From NCBI GenBank assembly GCA_003255745.1, contig QKYL01000001.1, positions 1-64,000 of the forward strand: 64,000 nt of DNA, written 5' to 3'. Source of the stretch: Paracoccus saliphilus (GTDB lineage: Bacteria; Pseudomonadota; Alphaproteobacteria; Rhodobacterales; Rhodobacteraceae). The number at the start of each line of letters is the position of its first letter. Position 1 is the stretch's first letter. The position numbers and the translations under genes are program-made. The notes under the pieces were generated by a model. The model did no database searches. It was not told where the DNA came from and worked only from the letters and a program-made list of their open reading frames with translations. Positions 8,209 to 18,083 of the stretch are shown one piece after another.

Positions 8209-9267
8209 ATGAAGACGATAAAGGGCCCGGGCCTGTTCCTGGCGCAGTTTGCAGGGCCGGCGGCGCCGTTCGACAGCTTTGACCGCATCACGGCCTGGGC
8301 GGCGGATTGCGGCTATCTGGGCGTGCAGGTGCCATCGGCGCAGGCGTCGCTGATCGACCTGGACCTTGCGGCGACCTCGGCTGTCTATTGCGACGAATTG
8401 TCGGGCCAGGCTCGTGCCAACGGGGTCCAGATCACCGAATTGTCTGCCCATGTCCAGGGCCAGCTGGTTGCGGTTCATCCCGCCTTCGATGCCGCCTTCG
8501 ACGGCTTTTCACCCGCCCATGTGCGCGGCAACCCGAAGGCGCGGCAGGCTTGGGCAGTTGAGCAGGTGATGAAGACCATCGACGCTTCGGCGCATCTGGG
8601 GCTGGACCGGATGGCGGCCTTTTCCGGCGCGCTGGCCTGGCCTTATCTTTACCCTTGGCCGCAGCGCCCGAAGGGACTGATCGAGGCTGCGTTTGACGAA
8701 CTGGCCGCGCGCTGGCGTCCCATCCTTGATCATGCCGAGAGCCGCGGCGTGGACATCTGCTTTGAGATCCATCCGGGCGAGGATCTGCATGACGGGATCA
8801 CCTTCGAGATGTTCCTGGACCGGGTGGACCAGCATCCGCGTGCCAAGATGCTTTATGATCCTTCGCATTACCTGCTGCAACAGCTGGATTACCTTGAGAA
8901 TATTGACATCTATGCCAGCCGTATCGGCATGTTCCATGTCAAGGATGCCGAGTTCAACCCGACAGGGCGGCAGGGGGTCTATGGCGGCTATCAGCCGTGG
9001 GTCGACCGCGCCGGCCGCTTCCGCAGTCCCGGTGACGGGCAGGTGGACTTCAAGGCGATCTTTTCGCGCCTGACGGCCGCAGGCTTTGATGGCTGGGCGG
9101 TGGTCGAGTGGGAGTGCGCGCTGAAGCACCCCGAGGACGGCGCCCGCGAAGGCGCGGCCTTTGTGCGCGATCACATCATCCGCGTGACAGACCGCGCCTT
9201 TGACGACTTTGCGGATGGCGGTGCGGATCAGGCGGCAAACCTTCGAATGCTGGGATTGGACCGATGA
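8209..9267 (+). CDS. Sugar phosphate isomerase/epimerase-like TIM-barrel protein, cytoplasmic
   Basis: This 352-residue protein belongs to the xylose-isomerase-like TIM-barrel (AP endonuclease 2) superfamily. Likely metal ligands sit in CFEIHPGEDLHDG, KMLYDPSHY, FHVKDAEF and VVEWECALKHPEDG. There is no signal peptide, so it acts in the cytoplasm. The ATG at 8209 follows a GGGGGGA ribosome-binding site; the in-frame TTG at 8197 lies before that site and is less likely. It is the first gene of an operon with an oxidoreductase and a sugar ABC importer. A role in isomerising or cleaving an imported keto-sugar is inferred from context. The exact substrate is unknown. Confidence 0.85.
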   Translation: MKTIKGPGLFLAQFAGPAAPFDSFDRITAWAADCGYLGVQVPSAQASLIDLDLAATSAVYCDELSGQARANGVQITELSAHVQGQLVAVHPAFDAAFDGFSPAHVRGNPKARQAWAVEQVMKTIDASAHLGLDRMAAFSGALAWPYLYPWPQRPKGLIEAAFDELAARWRPILDHAESRGVDICFEIHPGEDLHDGITFEMFLDRVDQHPRAKMLYDPSHYLLQQLDYLENIDIYASRIGMFHVKDAEFNPTGRQGVYGGYQPWVDRAGRFRSPGDGQVDFKAIFSRLTAAGFDGWAVVEWECALKHPEDGAREGAAFVRDHIIRVTDRAFDDFADGGADQAANLRMLGLDR

Positions 9268-10376
9268 CACCACTGGTTCCCATCCGTCTTGGGATGGTCG
9301 GCGGCGGCGCCGGCGCTATGATCGGCAATGTCCACCGCATCGCCGCGCGCCTGGACGGGCAGTTCGATCTTGTGGCCGGGGCGCTGTCATCGGATCCCGA
9401 TCGCGCAGCAGCCAGCGCAGCCGCGGCGGGCATCCGTCGCAGCTATGGCGATTACGCACAGATGGCGCGGGACGAGGCAGCCCGGCCTGACGGCATCCAG
9501 GCGGTTTCCATCTGCACCCCCAATCACCTTCATTTCCCGGTGGCGCGCGCCTTTCTGGCGCAGGGCATCCATGTCATCTGCGACAAGCCGATGACCGCGA
9601 CGCTGGACGAGGCGCGCCAACTGGCCGAAGCGGCGCGGGCGTCGAGCGCGCTGTTCATCCTGACGCACAACTATTCCGCCTATCCGCAGATCCGCCAGGC
9701 GCGCGCGATGATCGCGCGCGGCGATCTGGGCAGGCTACGGCTGGTGCAGGTCGAATACGCGCAGGATTGGCTGACCGAAGCCTCTGATAGCAAGCAGGCC
9801 GAATGGCGCGGCGATCCTGCACGGGCCGGGGCAGGGGGTGCCATCGGCGATATTGGCACGCATGCCTTCCAGTTGGCGCGCTTTGTTACGGATGAGTTGC
9901 CCGAGCGGCTGGCCGCCGATCTGACCAGCTTTGTTCCCGGCCGCAGGCTGGATGACAATGCGCATATTTTGTTGCGCTATTCGTCGGGGGCCAAGGGTAT
10001 GCTCTGGGCCTCGCAGGTGGCGCCGGGGACGGAAAACGGGCTGCGCCTGCGCGTTTATGGCGACAATGCCGGACTGGAATGGCAGCACGACACCCCCGAG
10101 ACGCTGAAATACACCCCTTTCGGTCAGCCTGCGCAGATCCTGCGCCGCGCCGGTCCCGGCAGCGTTGTGGGCGGCAGCCGCGTCCCCCCAGGCCACCCTG
10201 AGGGTTATCTTGAAGGGTTTGCGAACCTTTATGCAGAGGCCGCCGATGCGATACGCGGCGGCACCCATCCTGACACCCTTCCTGGCATCCGAGACGGGCT
10301 GGAGGGGTTGGCCTTCATCGACGCCTGCATCCGGTCAAACGACGCGGACGCGGCTTGGGTCCGGGTGATGCCATGA
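9264..10376 (+). CDS. Gfo/Idh/MocA-family NAD(P)-dependent sugar oxidoreductase
   Basis: This 370-residue protein has an N-terminal Rossmann fold beginning RLGMVGGGAGAMIGNVH, followed by CTPNHLHFPVA and the family signature DKPMTATLDEA that carries the catalytic lysine. GAIGDIGTHAFQLARF in the C-terminal domain holds the expected aspartate and histidine. Members interconvert hydroxyl and keto groups on sugars, inositols or their derivatives. It overlaps the preceding stop by 4 bases (ATGA) and is followed by the ABC ATPase with the same overlap. In this setting it may reduce or oxidise an imported 3-keto or epimerised sugar; that is inference. Confidence 0.92.
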   Translation: MTPLVPIRLGMVGGGAGAMIGNVHRIAARLDGQFDLVAGALSSDPDRAAASAAAAGIRRSYGDYAQMARDEAARPDGIQAVSICTPNHLHFPVARAFLAQGIHVICDKPMTATLDEARQLAEAARASSALFILTHNYSAYPQIRQARAMIARGDLGRLRLVQVEYAQDWLTEASDSKQAEWRGDPARAGAGGAIGDIGTHAFQLARFVTDELPERLAADLTSFVPGRRLDDNAHILLRYSSGAKGMLWASQVAPGTENGLRLRVYGDNAGLEWQHDTPETLKYTPFGQPAQILRRAGPGSVVGGSRVPPGHPEGYLEGFANLYAEAADAIRGGTHPDTLPGIRDGLEGLAFIDACIRSNDADAAWVRVMP

Positions 10377-11878
10377 CCGATCCCGTCCTGGCGCTGAACG
10401 GCGTCACCAAATCCTTTGGTCCCATCGAGATCCTGCACGGCGTCGATTTCGCCCTGCATCCCGGAGAAGTCCACGCCCTGATCGGCGAGAACGGCGCGGG
10501 TAAATCAACAACGATGAAGATCCTTGCCGGATACCTGGACCCCACGGGCGGACAGGTGACCTGGCAGGGCAAGCCCGTCGCCTTCAAGGGCTCGGATCAG
10601 GCCGAGGATCTGGGGATCATCATGATCCATCAGGAATTCAACTTGGCCGACCATCTGTCGGTGGACCAGAACGTTTTCCTGGGCCGCGAGCTGCGGCGCG
10701 GGCTGATGCTGGACCACAAGGCGATGCGGGCGCAGACTGCCGAGCTGCTGGGCCAGTTGCAATGCAGGGTGGACCCAGGCATGCCGGTGAACCGCATATC
10801 GGTTCCCGACAAGCAGATGGTGGAAATCGCCAAGGCGCTGTCGCGCAAGGCCCGCGTCCTGATCATGGACGAACCCACCGCCGTGCTGACCGAGCGCGAA
10901 ACCGAGGTGTTGTTCGCCCAGATCGAACGTTTGCGGGGCGAGGGGGTCGCGATCCTTTACACCTCGCACAAGCTGGGCGAGGTCAAGCGCATCGCCGACC
11001 GCGTAACGGTGCTGCGTGACGGAACAATGGTGCGCTCTGACCTGACTGCCGACGTGTCCGAGGACGACATGGCCGCGGCGATGGTGGGGCGCGAACTGTC
11101 CGACCTGTTCCCCCAAAAAACCTTTCAAGCAGCCGAGCCGATCCTGGAGGCGCAGGGCATCACCGTGCCGGGCGTGGTCCATGACGCGAGCCTTACCCTG
11201 CACCGGGGCGAGGTTCTGGGCATTGGCGGCCTGGTCGGATCGGGGCGGACCGAACTGGCCGAGGCCATCGCCGGCCTGCGCCCGCGCAGCGGCACGGTGC
11301 GCCTGAAGGGGCAGGACCTGCCCGGCAACGACGTGGCGCAGGCCATGCGCGCGGGACTGGTCTATCTGACCGAGGACCGCAAGGGCGCGGGCCTGCTGCT
11401 GGACAAGTCGCTGCGCGAGAACCTGACCTTGGGACAACTGGACCGTTTCGGCAGCCCCCTGATCGACCGCAAGCGCGAAGAGACTGCGCTTGACACGGCT
11501 ATCTCCGACTTCGCGATCCGCGCACCGGACCGCGATATGGCGGTGGGCGACCTGTCGGGCGGCAACCAGCAAAAGCTGCTGCTGGCAAAGACACTGCTGT
11601 CAGACCCGCAGGTCGTCATCATCGACGAACCGACGCGCGGCATCGATATCGGCACCAAGCAGCAGATCTATGCCCTGATCGCGCGGCTGGCGACAGAAGG
11701 GCGCAGCATCATCGTGATTTCGTCGGAAATGCCCGAGCTGATCGGCCTGGCCAGCCGCGTGGTCGTCATGCACGCGGGCCGGATCGCAGGCGAACTGGTC
11801 CAAGGGGCCGTGACCGAAGGCAATATCGTGCGTCTGGCCATGGGCATGGACGGACATGAGAAGGACAGCGCCGCATGA
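10373..11878 (+). CDS. Sugar ABC transporter ATP-binding protein, RbsA type (two nucleotide-binding domains)
   Basis: This 501-residue protein carries two fused ATPase domains, as in ribose and other monosaccharide importers. The first domain has GENGAGKST (Walker A) and VLIMDEPTAVLTE (Walker B). The second has a degenerate Walker A region (GGLVGSGRTELAE), the signature LSGGNQQKLLLAK and VVIIDEPTRGIDIGTK. The start at 10373 overlaps the preceding TGA (ATGA) and is preferred over an in-frame start 18 bases upstream. Its own stop overlaps the permease start. It energises uptake through the permease and binding protein encoded next. Confidence 0.95.
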   Translation: MTDPVLALNGVTKSFGPIEILHGVDFALHPGEVHALIGENGAGKSTTMKILAGYLDPTGGQVTWQGKPVAFKGSDQAEDLGIIMIHQEFNLADHLSVDQNVFLGRELRRGLMLDHKAMRAQTAELLGQLQCRVDPGMPVNRISVPDKQMVEIAKALSRKARVLIMDEPTAVLTERETEVLFAQIERLRGEGVAILYTSHKLGEVKRIADRVTVLRDGTMVRSDLTADVSEDDMAAAMVGRELSDLFPQKTFQAAEPILEAQGITVPGVVHDASLTLHRGEVLGIGGLVGSGRTELAEAIAGLRPRSGTVRLKGQDLPGNDVAQAMRAGLVYLTEDRKGAGLLLDKSLRENLTLGQLDRFGSPLIDRKREETALDTAISDFAIRAPDRDMAVGDLSGGNQQKLLLAKTLLSDPQVVIIDEPTRGIDIGTKQQIYALIARLATEGRSIIVISSEMPELIGLASRVVVMHAGRIAGELVQGAVTEGNIVRLAMGMDGHEKDSAA

Positions 11879-12870
11879 GCATGGCAACCACCGCCCCGAC
11901 CCGGCGTCCCAGGGTCAATCTTGCCATGATCGCGCCCGTGGTGGCGCTGGTCGTGCTGGTCCTGATCGGCATGGCGCTGAACCCGAATTTTCTCAGCTAT
12001 GCCAACATCACCAATGTGCTGGCCCGCTCGGCCTTCATCGGGATCATTGCCATCGGCATGACCTTTGTGATCACCGCAGGCGGGCTGGACCTGTCGGTCG
12101 GCTCGATGGCGGCCTTTGTGGCGGGTCTGATGATCCTGGTCATGAACCTTCTGACCGACAGCATGGGGGGCGGGCTGCCGGTCATCCTGCTGGGCGTTGC
12201 ACTGGCCCTGTTCGCGGGGCTGGCGGCCGGCTTTGTCAACGGCATCCTGATCACCCGCGCCGGGATCGAGGCATTCATCCTGACGCTTGGCACAATGGGC
12301 ATCTATCGCAGCCTGGTGACGTGGCTGGCCGATGGCGGCACACTGTCACTGGGCTATGAGATGCGGGAACTGTATCGCCCCGTCTATTACGGCGGCATCC
12401 TGGGGATCAGCTGGCCGATCATCGTCTTTGCCGTGCTGGCGATCCTGGGAGAGATCACCATGCGCCACACCGCCTTCGGTCGCCACTGCGCAGCCATCGG
12501 GTCCAATGAACGGGTCGCGCGCTATTCCTCCGTGGCGGTGCTGCGGGTGCGGCTCATGACCTATGTCCTGCTGGGCACGCTGGTGGGCATTGCGGTGGTC
12601 ATGTACGTGCCGCGCCTCGGGTCCGCCTCGGCCACCACGGGCCTGCTGTGGGAGCTGGAGGCCATCGCGGCCGTCATCATCGGCGGCACGCTGCTGAAGG
12701 GCGGCTTCGGACGGGTCTGGGGCACGGTCGTGGGCGTGCTGATCCTGTCGCTGATCGGCAACCTGTTGAACCTGACCGATTTCGTCAGCCCCTATCTGAA
12801 CGGTGCCATCCAGGGCGTCGTCATCATCCTTGCGGTCGTGCTGCAAAGGAACACCGGCGCTGCACGCTGA
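11875..12870 (+). CDS. Sugar ABC transporter permease, RbsC type
   Basis: This 331-residue inner-membrane protein has about 8-10 hydrophobic segments and the RbsC-type motif FVITAGGLDLSVGSMAAF near residues 62-79. GSNERVARYSSVAVLRVR in the cytoplasmic loop is the expected contact region for the ATPase, and LWELEAIAAVIIGGTLLKGG is the family's late signature. It is translationally coupled to the ATPase by an ATGA overlap and is followed 27 bases later by the binding-protein gene. The imported substrate is probably a monosaccharide-sized carbohydrate. Confidence 0.95.
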   Translation: MSMATTAPTRRPRVNLAMIAPVVALVVLVLIGMALNPNFLSYANITNVLARSAFIGIIAIGMTFVITAGGLDLSVGSMAAFVAGLMILVMNLLTDSMGGGLPVILLGVALALFAGLAAGFVNGILITRAGIEAFILTLGTMGIYRSLVTWLADGGTLSLGYEMRELYRPVYYGGILGISWPIIVFAVLAILGEITMRHTAFGRHCAAIGSNERVARYSSVAVLRVRLMTYVLLGTLVGIAVVMYVPRLGSASATTGLLWELEAIAAVIIGGTLLKGGFGRVWGTVVGVLILSLIGNLLNLTDFVSPYLNGAIQGVVIILAVVLQRNTGAAR

Positions 12871-12897
12871 GTTTCACCTGTGGGAGGAGTAACCACC

Positions 12898-13833
12898 ATG
12901 AGAAAGACCCTGATTGCCACGACCGCCCTGATGGGCCTGACAGCCGTCCCGGCGCTGTCGGAAACCATCGGCATTTCGATCCCGGCCGCGACGCATGGCT
13001 GGGCGGGGGCGCTGAACTTTCACGCCGAACGCACCGTCGCACGACTGTCCGAGGCGAACCCGGATATGGAATTCGTGCTGACGACCACCTCGGACCCCGG
13101 TCAGCAGGTGTCCGACCTGGAGGACATGGTGGCCACCCGCGGTATCGACGCGCTGGTTGTGCTGCCTTTTGAATCCGAGCCGCTGACCGGCCCCATCCAG
13201 CGCATTGCGGACAGCGGCGTCTGGGTCACCGTGGTCGACCGTGGCCTTTCGCAGGAAGGGATCGAGAACCTTTACGTCGCCGGCGACAATGACAGTTTCG
13301 GCCGCACGGCTGGCCAGTATTTCGCCGACACGCTGGATGAGGGCGCCAAGGTCGTCGTGATGCGCGGCATCGCATCCACCGTCGACAACGAGCGTGTGGC
13401 AGGTTTTGAAGCCGCGCTGGAGGGTTCGGGCATCGAGGTTCTGGCCATGGACCACGGCAACTGGAACCGCGACACCGCCTTTGGCCTGATGCAGGACTGG
13501 CTGTCCCGCTTTCCGGAAATCGACGCGGTCTGGGCGGCTGACGACGACATGGCCGTGGGCGCGCTGGCGGCCATTGACCAGGCGGGTCGCACCGACGAGA
13601 TGTTCGTGGTCGGCGGCGCCGGCATGAAGGAGATGGTTGACCGCATCCGCAACGAGGACCCCACGGTGCCGGTGAACGTGACCTATCCGCCGTCGATGAT
13701 TTCGACCGCGATCGAGATGACGGTTCTGGGCCTGACCTCGGGCGCGCCCATGTCGGGCGAGTTCATCATTGCCTCCGAACTGATCACGCCCGAAAACGCC
13801 GACAACTTCTATTTCGAAGACAGCCCTTATTGA
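12898..13833 (+). CDS. Sugar ABC transporter periplasmic substrate-binding protein
   Basis: This 311-residue protein has a Sec signal peptide (MRKTLIATTALMGLTAVPALS) and the ribose/galactose-type binding-protein fold. SIPAATHGWAGAL at the start of the mature chain, VVDRGL and AADDDMAVGALAAI fit that family. It captures the carbohydrate in the periplasm and hands it to the permease. The ATG at 12898 has a strong GGGAGGAG site 8-15 bases upstream. A 10-bp hairpin follows the stop and may protect the 3' end, a common feature of highly expressed binding-protein genes. Close relatives bind ribose, xylose or similar sugars; specificity is not predictable here. Confidence 0.93.
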   Translation: MRKTLIATTALMGLTAVPALSETIGISIPAATHGWAGALNFHAERTVARLSEANPDMEFVLTTTSDPGQQVSDLEDMVATRGIDALVVLPFESEPLTGPIQRIADSGVWVTVVDRGLSQEGIENLYVAGDNDSFGRTAGQYFADTLDEGAKVVVMRGIASTVDNERVAGFEAALEGSGIEVLAMDHGNWNRDTAFGLMQDWLSRFPEIDAVWAADDDMAVGALAAIDQAGRTDEMFVVGGAGMKEMVDRIRNEDPTVPVNVTYPPSMISTAIEMTVLGLTSGAPMSGEFIIASELITPENADNFYFEDSPY

Positions 13834-13842
13834 TCTGACATC

Positions 13843-13867
13843 GCGGCGCGGGTTTATCCCGCGCCGC
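13843..13867 (+). terminator. Perfect hairpin after the binding-protein gene
   Basis: GCGGCGCGGG-TTTAT-CCCGCGCCGC is a perfect 10-bp stem with a 5-base loop, 10 bases after the stop. There is no T-run, so it may be a partial terminator or an mRNA-stabilising 3' element rather than a full Rho-independent terminator. Confidence 0.55.
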
Positions 13868-13901
13868 AACCGACCCGGAGGAGGGTCGATCCGCCCCGCT
13901 G

Positions 13902-13915
13902 TGTAAACGGTTTCA
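13902..13915. promoter_or_regulatory. LacI-type operator, copy 3
   Basis: TGTAAACGGTTTCA lies 40-53 bases upstream of the exported isomerase gene, in the control region of the GMC dehydrogenase operon. It matches the other sites of the locus. Confidence 0.7.
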
Positions 13916-13954
13916 TTCTGGCGACCGGGGCCACCACACCAAGGGAGGAAGACC

Positions 13955-14842
<888 letters not shown>

Positions 14843-14878
14843 TCCCGCCTCAAGCAAGACCCAAAAAAGGAACGCCAG

Positions 14879-16567
14879 ATGGCAGAGAACATGCATTACG
14901 ACGCAATCGTCGTCGGATCGGGCATCAGCGGCGGTTGGGCCGCCAAGGAGCTGACCGAGCGAGGCCTGAAGGTCCTGATGCTGGAACGCGGCCGCAATAT
15001 CGAGCATCTGACCGATTATGTGAACGCCGACAAGGAAGCCTGGGACTATCCCCATCGCGGCACTGCGACGATCGGCATGAAGGACAACTATCCGGTCCTG
15101 TCGCGCGACTATCCGCTGAACGAGCAGACCTTTGGCATGTGGGCCAACGAGCAGGAGAACCCCTATACCGAGGCCAAGCGCTTTGACTGGTTCCGCGGCT
15201 ATCATGTGGGCGGGCGGTCGCTGATGTGGGGGCGCCAGTCCTATCGCCTGTCCGATACCGATTTCTCCGCCAACGAGCGCGAGGGGATCGCGACCGACTG
15301 GCCGATCCGTTACGCCGACATCGCGCCTTGGTACGACCATGTGGAGCGCTTTGCCGGAATTTCGGGCACGCGCGAAGGGCTGGACATCCTGCCGGACGGA
15401 GAGTTCCTGCCGCCGATCCCGCTGAACATCGTCGAAAAGGACGTGGCCGCCCGTCTGCAGAAGGCCTTCGGCGGCAAGCGCTATCTGATCAACGCGCGCG
15501 TGGCCAACATCACCGAGGCCAAGCCCGAGCAGAACCGCGTCGCCTGCCAGTATCGCAACAAGTGCTGGCTGGGCTGTCCCTATGGCGCCTATTTCAGCAC
15601 GCAGTCGGCCACGCTACCGGCGGCGATGGCGACGGGCAACCTGACGCTGCGCCCGTTCTCGATCGTGAAGGAGGTACTGTACGACAAGGACAGCAAGCGT
15701 GCCCGCGGGGTCGAGATCATCGATGCCGAAACCAACATGACCTATGAATACACCGCCGACGTGGTGTTCCTGAATGCCTCCAGCTTCAATTCGACCTGGC
15801 TGCTGATGAATTCGGCCACCGATGTGTGGGAAGGCGGTCTGGGGTCGTCGTCCGGGGAACTGGGACATAACGTCATGGACCACCACTTCCGCGTGGGCGC
15901 CGAGGGGCGGGTCGAGGGCTATGACGACAAGTACTATTTCGGTCGCCGACCGGCGGGTTTCTATATCCCGCGCTTTCGCAACACCGAGGGAGAGGAACGT
16001 CCCTATACCCGCGGCTTCGGCTATCAGGGATCGGCCAGCCGGCAGGGATGGCGGCGCGAGGTGGCGGAACTGAACATCGGCGCCGACATGAAGGAGGCGC
16101 TGTCCAAGCCGGGCGACTGGACCATCGGCATGACCGGTTTTGGCGAGATGCTGCCCTATCATGACAACTTCATCGCATTGGACCGCGGCACGACCGACAA
16201 GTGGGGCCTGCCGGTCCTGTCGATCAGCGTCGATCTGCGCGAAAACGAGATGCGCATGCGTCAGGACATGAAGCAGGACGCGGTGGACATCCTGGAGGCC
16301 GCCGGCGTCGTCGACGTCAAGCCCACCGAAAGCGATTACGCCCCCGGCATGGGCATCCACGAGATGGGAACGGCGCGGATGGGCCGCGATCCCGAAAGCT
16401 CGGTCCTGAATGGCAACAACCAGGTCTGGGACGCGCCCAACGTCTATGTGACGGACGGGGCCTGCATGACCTCGGCCAGCTGCGTGAACCCCTCGCTGAC
16501 CTATATGGCGCTGACTGCGCGGGCGGCCGAACACGCCGTCAACGCCCTGAAGAACGGAGATCTGTGA
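14879..16567 (+). CDS. GMC-family FAD dehydrogenase large subunit (glucoside 3-dehydrogenase type)
   Basis: This 562-residue flavoprotein has the FAD-binding motif VVGSGISGG at residues 11-19. The GMC C-terminal active site has H494 in HEMGTARMG and N537 in CVNPSLTYM. A cysteine group CQYRNKCWLGC (residues 223-233) is as seen in membrane-linked sugar dehydrogenases of this type. It lacks its own signal peptide, while the next gene, its small subunit, carries a Tat signal, so the pair is probably exported together already folded. The family oxidises sugars or glycosides, often at C3, passing electrons to a cytochrome c; no cytochrome gene is nearby. AAAGGAA precedes the start. Confidence 0.92.
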   Translation: MAENMHYDAIVVGSGISGGWAAKELTERGLKVLMLERGRNIEHLTDYVNADKEAWDYPHRGTATIGMKDNYPVLSRDYPLNEQTFGMWANEQENPYTEAKRFDWFRGYHVGGRSLMWGRQSYRLSDTDFSANEREGIATDWPIRYADIAPWYDHVERFAGISGTREGLDILPDGEFLPPIPLNIVEKDVAARLQKAFGGKRYLINARVANITEAKPEQNRVACQYRNKCWLGCPYGAYFSTQSATLPAAMATGNLTLRPFSIVKEVLYDKDSKRARGVEIIDAETNMTYEYTADVVFLNASSFNSTWLLMNSATDVWEGGLGSSSGELGHNVMDHHFRVGAEGRVEGYDDKYYFGRRPAGFYIPRFRNTEGEERPYTRGFGYQGSASRQGWRREVAELNIGADMKEALSKPGDWTIGMTGFGEMLPYHDNFIALDRGTTDKWGLPVLSISVDLRENEMRMRQDMKQDAVDILEAAGVVDVKPTESDYAPGMGIHEMGTARMGRDPESSVLNGNNQVWDAPNVYVTDGACMTSASCVNPSLTYMALTARAAEHAVNALKNGDL

Positions 16568-17208
16568 TGAACCGCCGCCAACTTCTGACGATGATCGCCG
16601 CCGTCACCGGCACGGCCATGCTGGGCGGGCAGCGCGCCTTTGCATATCTGCCGACGCCGGTGGGCGAGAACATCTTTTCGGACGCCGACGCCGCGTTTCT
16701 GGACGAGGTGGCCGAGACGATCATTCCCGCCACCGATACACCCGGTGCCAAGCAGGCAGGGGTGGGCGCCTTCATGACGCGCTTTGTCAGCGACTGCTAT
16801 ACCGTCGAAGAGCAGGCAGCTTTCCGCGAGGGGATGGAGACGCTGAAGGCCACGGCGCAAAAGGACTATGGCAAGCCCTTCGAGGAGCTGACGGCCGATG
16901 AGCGTCGCGAGATGCTGCAGGCCGCCTCGGTCGCCGCGCGCGAGGAATCGGCCCGCGCCCTGGCCGAGTTGGAGGAGCGGCGCGAGCAGTCGATCGACCA
17001 GCAGAGCGCGGCCGACACCGCCGCCGATGAGCAGCCCGAGGAGGCCGCCGAGCCGCGCATGCACTGGTTCACGCCCTTCCAGCAGTTGACCCTGTTCGGC
17101 TTCTTCACCTCCAAGGTGGGGGCCACGCAGGTGCTGCGCTATGAGCCCGTTCCGGGCGAATACATCGGCGACCTGGATTACAACGGCGAACCAGCCTGGG
17201 CCACCTGA
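16567..17208 (+). CDS. Gluconate 2-dehydrogenase subunit 3 family protein (small subunit of the GMC dehydrogenase)
   Basis: This 213-residue protein starts MNRRQLLTMIAAVTG, a Tat signal, and continues with FLDEVAETIIPATDTPGAKQ and FMTRFVSDCY, typical of the small subunit that accompanies GMC dehydrogenases. Its ATG overlaps the large-subunit stop (TGATG), which implies stoichiometric synthesis. It probably carries the signal-less flavoprotein through the Tat pore. Between about residues 120 and 160 there is a charged Glu/Ala/Gln-rich segment, followed by a conserved end with FTPFQQLTLFGFFTSKVGA. Confidence 0.9.
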   Translation: MNRRQLLTMIAAVTGTAMLGGQRAFAYLPTPVGENIFSDADAAFLDEVAETIIPATDTPGAKQAGVGAFMTRFVSDCYTVEEQAAFREGMETLKATAQKDYGKPFEELTADERREMLQAASVAAREESARALAELEERREQSIDQQSAADTAADEQPEEAAEPRMHWFTPFQQLTLFGFFTSKVGATQVLRYEPVPGEYIGDLDYNGEPAWAT

Positions 17209-17266
17209 ACCCCGCTTCGGCCCCGGCACGTCCGGGGCCGCATGCCTTTCAATCAAGGACATTGCC

Positions 17267-18016
17267 ATGAAACTGATGACATCGATTGCCGCGCTGCTGG
17301 CGCTGGCCGCCCCCGCCCTGGCACAGGACGCCAGCCCCGAAGAACGCCAGGCCCAGTCGCGCGTGACCGAGATCGCCGGTCCCGAACCACGCCTGGTGCA
17401 GACGCCCGAAGGCCAGCCTCCGTCGGATGCCGTTGTGCTGTTCGACGGCAGCAACATGGAGGCATGGGAATCAGTGGATGGCGGTCCGGCCGGATGGAGC
17501 GTCGAGGACGGCGCGATGCGCGTTACGCGCGGTTCTGGCGACATCCGCACCACCGACAGCTTCTGCGACGTGCAACTGCATGTCGAATGGCGGTCGCCCG
17601 CGAACAATGAAGGCCACGACGGGCAGGATCGCGGGAACAGCGGCATCTTCCTGCAGAGCCGTTACGAGGTGCAGGTTCTGGACAGCCATCAGAACCCCAC
17701 TTATGCGAACGGGCAGGCAGGGTCGATCTACAAGCAGCACCTGCCGCTGGTGAACGCTTCGCGCGCGCCCGAGGAGTGGCAAAGCTACGACATCATCTTC
17801 CAGGCGCCGGTCTTTGCGGATGACGGAACGCTGCGGCGTCCGGCCCATGTGACTGTCCTGCACAATGGTGTCGTGGTGCAGAACCACGCCCAGATCCAGG
17901 GCGCCACCGAATGGATCGGCTATCCCTCCTACAAGGCGCATGACTGCGCGCCGATCCAGTTGCAGGACCACGACGCGGATGTCAGCTTTCGCAACATCTG
18001 GGTTCGCCCGATGTGA
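17267..18016 (+). CDS. Secreted DUF1080-domain protein, probable 3-keto-glycoside hydrolase
   Basis: This 249-residue protein has a Sec signal (MKLMTSIAALLALAAPALAQ) followed by a DUF1080 concanavalin-like fold from about residue 50, with LFDGSNMEAWE, DVQLHVEWRSP, NSGIFLQSRYEVQVLDS and the C-terminal DVSFRNIWVRP. DUF1080 proteins have been linked to hydrolysis of 3-keto-disaccharides and glycosides produced by GMC or Gfo-type dehydrogenases. The genomic pairing here supports that role, but the activity of this protein is inferred. AAGGA precedes the ATG at 17267; an earlier in-frame start would overlap the previous gene and lose the signal. A terminator follows, so it ends the operon. Confidence 0.88.
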   Translation: MKLMTSIAALLALAAPALAQDASPEERQAQSRVTEIAGPEPRLVQTPEGQPPSDAVVLFDGSNMEAWESVDGGPAGWSVEDGAMRVTRGSGDIRTTDSFCDVQLHVEWRSPANNEGHDGQDRGNSGIFLQSRYEVQVLDSHQNPTYANGQAGSIYKQHLPLVNASRAPEEWQSYDIIFQAPVFADDGTLRRPAHVTVLHNGVVVQNHAQIQGATEWIGYPSYKAHDCAPIQLQDHDADVSFRNIWVRPM

Positions 18017-18037
18017 CAGCGCGCTACGCGCAACCGT

Positions 18038-18068
18038 GGCCCGTTCCGCATCCGGAGCGGGCCTTTTT
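18038..18068 (+). terminator. Rho-independent terminator of the GMC dehydrogenase operon
   Basis: GGCCCGTTCC-GCAT-CCGGAGCGGGCC forms a GC-rich stem with one G-T pair and a slipped base, followed directly by TTTTT. It lies 22 bases after the DUF1080 stop. Confidence 0.85.
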
Positions 18069-18083
18069 CATGATGAGGACATG

